Shown here: positions 60,482 through 64,000 of the stretch, one piece after another
Layout: each line of letters opens with the position of its first letter
Position numbering within the stretch: position 1 is the first letter of the stretch
Assembly: GCF_004331155.1 (NCBI RefSeq)
Contig: NZ_SJNZ01000010.1
Location: forward strand, 1 to 64,000
Direction: 5' to 3'
DNA length: 64,000 nt
From: Acinetobacter terrestris
GTDB taxonomy: Bacteria; Pseudomonadota; Gammaproteobacteria; Pseudomonadales; Moraxellaceae
Program-made: the position numbers and the translations under genes
The notes under the pieces: generated by a model
Seen by the model: only the letters and a program-made list of their open reading frames with translations
What the model was told of the DNA's origin: nothing
The model's database searches: none

Positions 60482-62629
60482 TTAAAATGCTTTAGTTAGG
60501 CTTAAACCTGCGCTCCAGTTCAAGCCATCTGCGGGTTCAAAGAAACGGCCATTCCCATCATTAACAATGACAGAGCCTACATACTCTTCATCAAATAAAT
60601 TATCAACACGTGCAAAAGTACGCACTTTCCAGTCTGCATTTTTCCAGACATAACCGATATTGGCACTGGTAAGGGTATAGCTTGGCGCAGCATCTGAATT
60701 GATGTCGTCTACATATAATTTGTCGATATAGCGAACATCCAGTCCTGCATTAAAGCCAGTTTCAGGTTGCCAAGCCAAAGCGACAAAAGCCTGATTTTTA
60801 GCGACACCCGGAATGTAATTTCCTTTCGCCACAACCTTTGCAGGATCGGTATTGGAAATGTCTGCATCAAAAGTTGCATCGATAAAGCTATAACTGGCTT
60901 GAGCAGTCAAATCACGCCAAATATTTCTGTTCCACGATAGCTCTATGCCTTCACGTAAAGTTTTATCAGCATTTCTAAAAGTGGCGCGACCATTATCATT
61001 TCCTGCTGAAACAATATCATCTTGGGTTTTACTTTGAAAAATTGCTGCAGTGAAATTACCTAATTTATTTTGAGCTTTTAAACCCATTTCGTAGTTATCA
61101 CTAGTTGCAGGTTGCAATTCAAAATTATTATTTTCTGTGTCACCGGCAGGCGAATAAGACATTTCAGTAAAAGTTGGGGTTTCAAAACCTTTTGCATAAC
61201 TTGCATAAGCAGTTAAATTATCCTTTACTTTCCATGAAAGCGCTGCGGATGGTAGCACCTTATCGTAATCTGTCTTACCACTATTATTTAGATTTTGGCC
61301 TACAATGTAATGATCTTTAGATTTGTAATGTACATTGCTGTAACGTAAGCCAGTATCTAATGTCCAATTGGGTAAAAAGTCCCAAGATGCTTGCAGGTAA
61401 GGATCTAAATTCCAAAGCGTATTATTTTCATCACGACGTAAATCGCCTTTTACACCCTTTTCTGCAGTAGTAAAATTATTATAACCTTGTCGATCTTCAT
61501 CCATCGTATCAAAAGCCAGACCTGCAGAAAATCTAGTATTTGGTACTAGTTCCTTACCTGTCCAACGTAAATCTAATCCATAAAAGTTACGATCAAAATC
61601 AATTACCCCGCCTGCTTGATAAGGCTTAACTGTTTCAGTTATAGGATCTTTGATTTGTGAAGTATCCGGAGTAGATTGGTATTGGGTTACTGAACGCTGT
61701 CCGGCATAAGCCATTATATAGACTTCATGCTGATCATTGATCGGCTTAGACCAAGTCAAGCCCGTTTGGGTTTGTTGAATTTCTTTACGAGCATTATATT
61801 TTGTAACGTTCGCTACCACTTGTTTAGGATTACTTTTCCAGTCCTCTCGTCTTAAGCCACCTGGATCATCGGCATTAATATCAACATGGTTCACAATCCA
61901 GTTCACTTTAGAACCATCATCCAGGTCCCAAGTCAGTTTGGCATTGCTTAACACTTTTTTGGCAGCGCTATGCTCACGATAGCCATCGGTATCAAAATAA
62001 GAAGAGCTTACGACATAACTCGGTTCATTGGCTTGATCTGCCCCGCCCTGCAAGACAATATCGGCACGACCTTTGTTATGACTACCGGCAGAGTAGCCTA
62101 ACTGGATAGAGTCACGACCTTCGCCTTGTTTAGTGGTGGTTAAAATCGTCCCGCCAGAAGAGTTACCATAAAGTGATGAAAATGGTCCACCCAATACTTC
62201 AATATGATCCAGACTTCCTAGATCAATATTTGAGGTTTGCCCCTGACCATCAGGCATGGTGGCTGGAATGCCATCGACATATAAGCGGATGCCACGTACC
62301 CCAAAAGTTGAACGTGCGCCAAAGCCACGCATCGAGATTTGTAAATCCTGCGCATAATTTTCACGGTTATTCAGTTGTAAGCCGGGAACCCCTTTTAAGG
62401 TTTCAGATAAATTAACACCCAGATTATTTTCATTGTTATTTTGATCAATTCGATACACGGAAGCCGGTGTTTGCAACCAGTCTGTATCTGTGCGTGTCGC
62501 TTCTATTTTTAAGGTGGGCAACAAAACAGGTTCCGTAGAACCTGTTTCAGCATAGAGGTTTTGGCAGATGCATGCCGTCAGGCAAAGTAAAGTCATATTG
62601 ATAGGAATCAGGTGATATCTACCTTGCAT
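60482..62629 (-). CDS. pqqU: TonB-dependent receptor, PqqU/YncD-like (pyrroloquinoline quinone uptake)
   Basis: A 715-residue outer-membrane receptor with a signal peptide ending near residue 28 (LYAETG), a plug domain and a 22-strand-type barrel ending in Phe (LTKAF). The plug stretch GIRLYVDGIPATMPDGQGQ and the C-terminal GRVDNLF-type block with EEYVGSVIVNDGNGRFFEP closely match E. coli YncD as I remember it. YncD was shown to import PQQ and renamed PqqU. It starts 20 bases after oprB. The function is inferred from similarity plus the porin neighbour. Confidence 0.85.
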   Translation of the reverse strand: MQGRYHLIPINMTLLCLTACICQNLYAETGSTEPVLLPTLKIEATRTDTDWLQTPASVYRIDQNNNENNLGVNLSETLKGVPGLQLNNRENYAQDLQISMRGFGARSTFGVRGIRLYVDGIPATMPDGQGQTSNIDLGSLDHIEVLGGPFSSLYGNSSGGTILTTTKQGEGRDSIQLGYSAGSHNKGRADIVLQGGADQANEPSYVVSSSYFDTDGYREHSAAKKVLSNAKLTWDLDDGSKVNWIVNHVDINADDPGGLRREDWKSNPKQVVANVTKYNARKEIQQTQTGLTWSKPINDQHEVYIMAYAGQRSVTQYQSTPDTSQIKDPITETVKPYQAGGVIDFDRNFYGLDLRWTGKELVPNTRFSAGLAFDTMDEDRQGYNNFTTAEKGVKGDLRRDENNTLWNLDPYLQASWDFLPNWTLDTGLRYSNVHYKSKDHYIVGQNLNNSGKTDYDKVLPSAALSWKVKDNLTAYASYAKGFETPTFTEMSYSPAGDTENNNFELQPATSDNYEMGLKAQNKLGNFTAAIFQSKTQDDIVSAGNDNGRATFRNADKTLREGIELSWNRNIWRDLTAQASYSFIDATFDADISNTDPAKVVAKGNYIPGVAKNQAFVALAWQPETGFNAGLDVRYIDKLYVDDINSDAAPSYTLTSANIGYVWKNADWKVRTFARVDNLFDEEYVGSVIVNDGNGRFFEPADGLNWSAGLSLTKAF

Positions 62630-62649
62630 GGGCAGCTCTCTATGTCATA

Positions 62650-63912
62650 TTAAAATACTACTTTAGAGCTTAAACCAAGAACCAAGGCATCGTCTACGTT
62701 ATTTGTAGCGCCTGGGTTAATAACATATTGAATATTTGGACGAAGCATTAACCATTTGGTTGGATAATAGCTGTAGTTCAATTCAACATTGTATTCAGCA
62801 CTGGCATTAAATGCAGGATTAGTCACATGGTCATTGATGTGTACACGGTTTACACCCAGACCTAAAATGTCATTCGGTTGAGAATCAAATAGACCAATAT
62901 ATTTCACACCAATTTGTTGTGAATTGTCCACTTTGGTGGTGGTACGGTCATGCCAGGTAAAGTTGGCAAAGCTATGCAAGCCTTGACGACCGGCACCCGT
63001 CGATGTCAATTGTTGTTCTACTGCCAACCAGCCACCATAGGTACGATCTTCAGCGACTGCACCTTTTGCATAAGCAATGTCGTATTGGTTTTTAGCGTCA
63101 TCTGCAGTGTTGTATATTCCACCTACACGGTAGCTACCCGGCAAACCATTCACAAATGATTTAGGTTGCCATACCACTTCAACTGGAATGGTTACCCCAT
63201 CCGCATTATCAGTATCCAAATTCCAGCCATGACGCTCTAAAGCATTTTCAGGGTTGTATTCATAGACACCCACTTGAGTAAACACTTCAGGCGTCACCTG
63301 ATATTTCACACGCCCCCCCCATTGTGCAACAGGTGTGTTCATCCAAATCAGACCTTGCCATTTCCCCATTTGCGCAGCACAAAATGCTGTGCTTTGGAAA
63401 TCACACGCCATCACGTTAAAGTCCATACCCAGACCTAAACGACCGACCTTGACACTGATGCCTTGCGCTTTAAAATTCTTTTCAATCGACAATTCGCTTA
63501 AACGTGTTTTTTGATTACCACGGCCAAAGTTTGCTTGAACATTGGCAAGTTGCGGCACCTCACCTTGTAAATCATCGACGGTTGTACTTTGCCCTTGACG
63601 CGCACTTAGCGCAGCACGAATCGTCACCCCATCCCAGCCTGCAAGTTTTTCCATATTAAAGGTTGAGCCTAACCATAATTGGCTCGCCACAGTCGGATCA
63701 TTGCCGTCATCACGGCCACCATCAGCTAAATAGGCAGCATCAGCAGCAATATTGGCATCAAATTTCACACCTTGAGCAGCAAGTTCAGTACGTTTACCGT
63801 TCCAGTCCCCTAACAAATACTGACCATTTGGGACAAATGCTTCAGCGGCTTGAGTTTGGGTCATGGCAACCATCATCAAAGTTGGTAATAAAGCGAGACT
63901 AAATTTTTTCAT
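62650..63912 (-). CDS. oprB: OprB-type carbohydrate-selective porin
   Basis: A 420-residue outer-membrane barrel protein with a signal peptide at MKKFSLALLPTLMMVAMTQTQA. YLLGDWNGKRTELAAQGV at the mature N-terminus, GLIWMNTPVAQWGGRVKY and the terminal Phe (LGLSSKVVF) are OprB features. In pseudomonads OprB admits glucose and related sugars. The start at 63912 is chosen for the signal peptide; the frame extends back to a TTG at 63951 without reason to use it. It is first of the oprB-pqqU-OYE run; upstream neighbours lie outside the window. Confidence 0.9.
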   Translation of the reverse strand: MKKFSLALLPTLMMVAMTQTQAAEAFVPNGQYLLGDWNGKRTELAAQGVKFDANIAADAAYLADGGRDDGNDPTVASQLWLGSTFNMEKLAGWDGVTIRAALSARQGQSTTVDDLQGEVPQLANVQANFGRGNQKTRLSELSIEKNFKAQGISVKVGRLGLGMDFNVMACDFQSTAFCAAQMGKWQGLIWMNTPVAQWGGRVKYQVTPEVFTQVGVYEYNPENALERHGWNLDTDNADGVTIPVEVVWQPKSFVNGLPGSYRVGGIYNTADDAKNQYDIAYAKGAVAEDRTYGGWLAVEQQLTSTGAGRQGLHSFANFTWHDRTTTKVDNSQQIGVKYIGLFDSQPNDILGLGVNRVHINDHVTNPAFNASAEYNVELNYSYYPTKWLMLRPNIQYVINPGATNNVDDALVLGLSSKVVF

Positions 63913-64000
63913 ACGAGAGATCACAGCAACGTTCGAGAGAATACAATTCAAATAAATTGTATATATTGTGTGAAAATTACATAATTTTTAAATATTAATC

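Overview
This is a chromosomal segment of a gamma-proteobacterium, almost certainly Acinetobacter. I base that on close protein resemblance to Acinetobacter families as I remember them (ArgB, MinD, EF-G, FtsK, HemJ), the moderate-to-low GC content, and a three-stem intergenic repeat of a kind I associate with that genus. The window is mostly conserved housekeeping DNA, with a less conserved stretch at about 43.7-50.6 kb. No tRNA, rRNA or CRISPR array was seen. The only mobile-element trace is the tail of an IS982-like transposase at the left edge.

Layout. 0-7 kb: IS remnant, class II glutamine amidotransferase, argB, algC, dut and rep, all on the minus strand except the IS. 7-12.5 kb: OmpA-like lipoprotein, then a plus-strand run with a PlsC-type acyltransferase, a protein with a voltage-sensor-like membrane domain, minCDE, a candidate structured RNA and a PA4642-family protein. 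12.5-20 kb: AEC transporter, ftsK, trxB, the two N-end-rule transferases aat and bpt, rimI. 20-27.5 kb: PF10118 hydrolase, the str operon (rpsL-rpsG-fusA-tuf) with a near-consensus promoter, and an EcsC-family protein. 27.7-36.3 kb: fabB, hemJ, the D-alanine catabolic unit (dadA-dadX-ridA-cycA, divergent from an Lrp-type regulator), a HAD phosphatase and thiD. 36.4-43.6 kb: small stress or metabolic proteins (DUF1508, CHMI-like, YjdM, DUF488, SRPBCC, catalase-like), a large AI-2E permease/Rossmann/GAF fusion, and rraB. 43.7-50.6 kb: DUF4041 protein, rluA, GIY-YIG protein, SIMPL protein, several tiny orphan genes including a 47-residue zinc-ribbon protein, and an AlbA_2/Schlafen-type ATP-binding protein. 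50.6-64 kb: acnD without its usual prp partners, a multicopper oxidase on a repetitive tether, ygfZ, a Sel1-repeat protein, a second AEC transporter, and an oprB-pqqU-OYE gene run.

How genes work together. minCDE and ftsK serve division. The dad cluster converts L-alanine through D-alanine to pyruvate, with RidA removing reactive imine intermediates. Aat and Bpt both attach leucine to protein N-termini. OprB (sugar porin) next to a YncD/PqqU-like receptor suggests PQQ scavenging for periplasmic PQQ-dependent sugar oxidation.

The items I consider most worth a second look are the AI-2E/Rossmann/GAF fusion, the poreless voltage-sensor-like protein, the structured element between minE and the PA4642 gene, the DUF4041 protein lacking its nuclease domain, and the oprB-pqqU linkage. 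None is proven to be a new system; all are read from sequence by eye.
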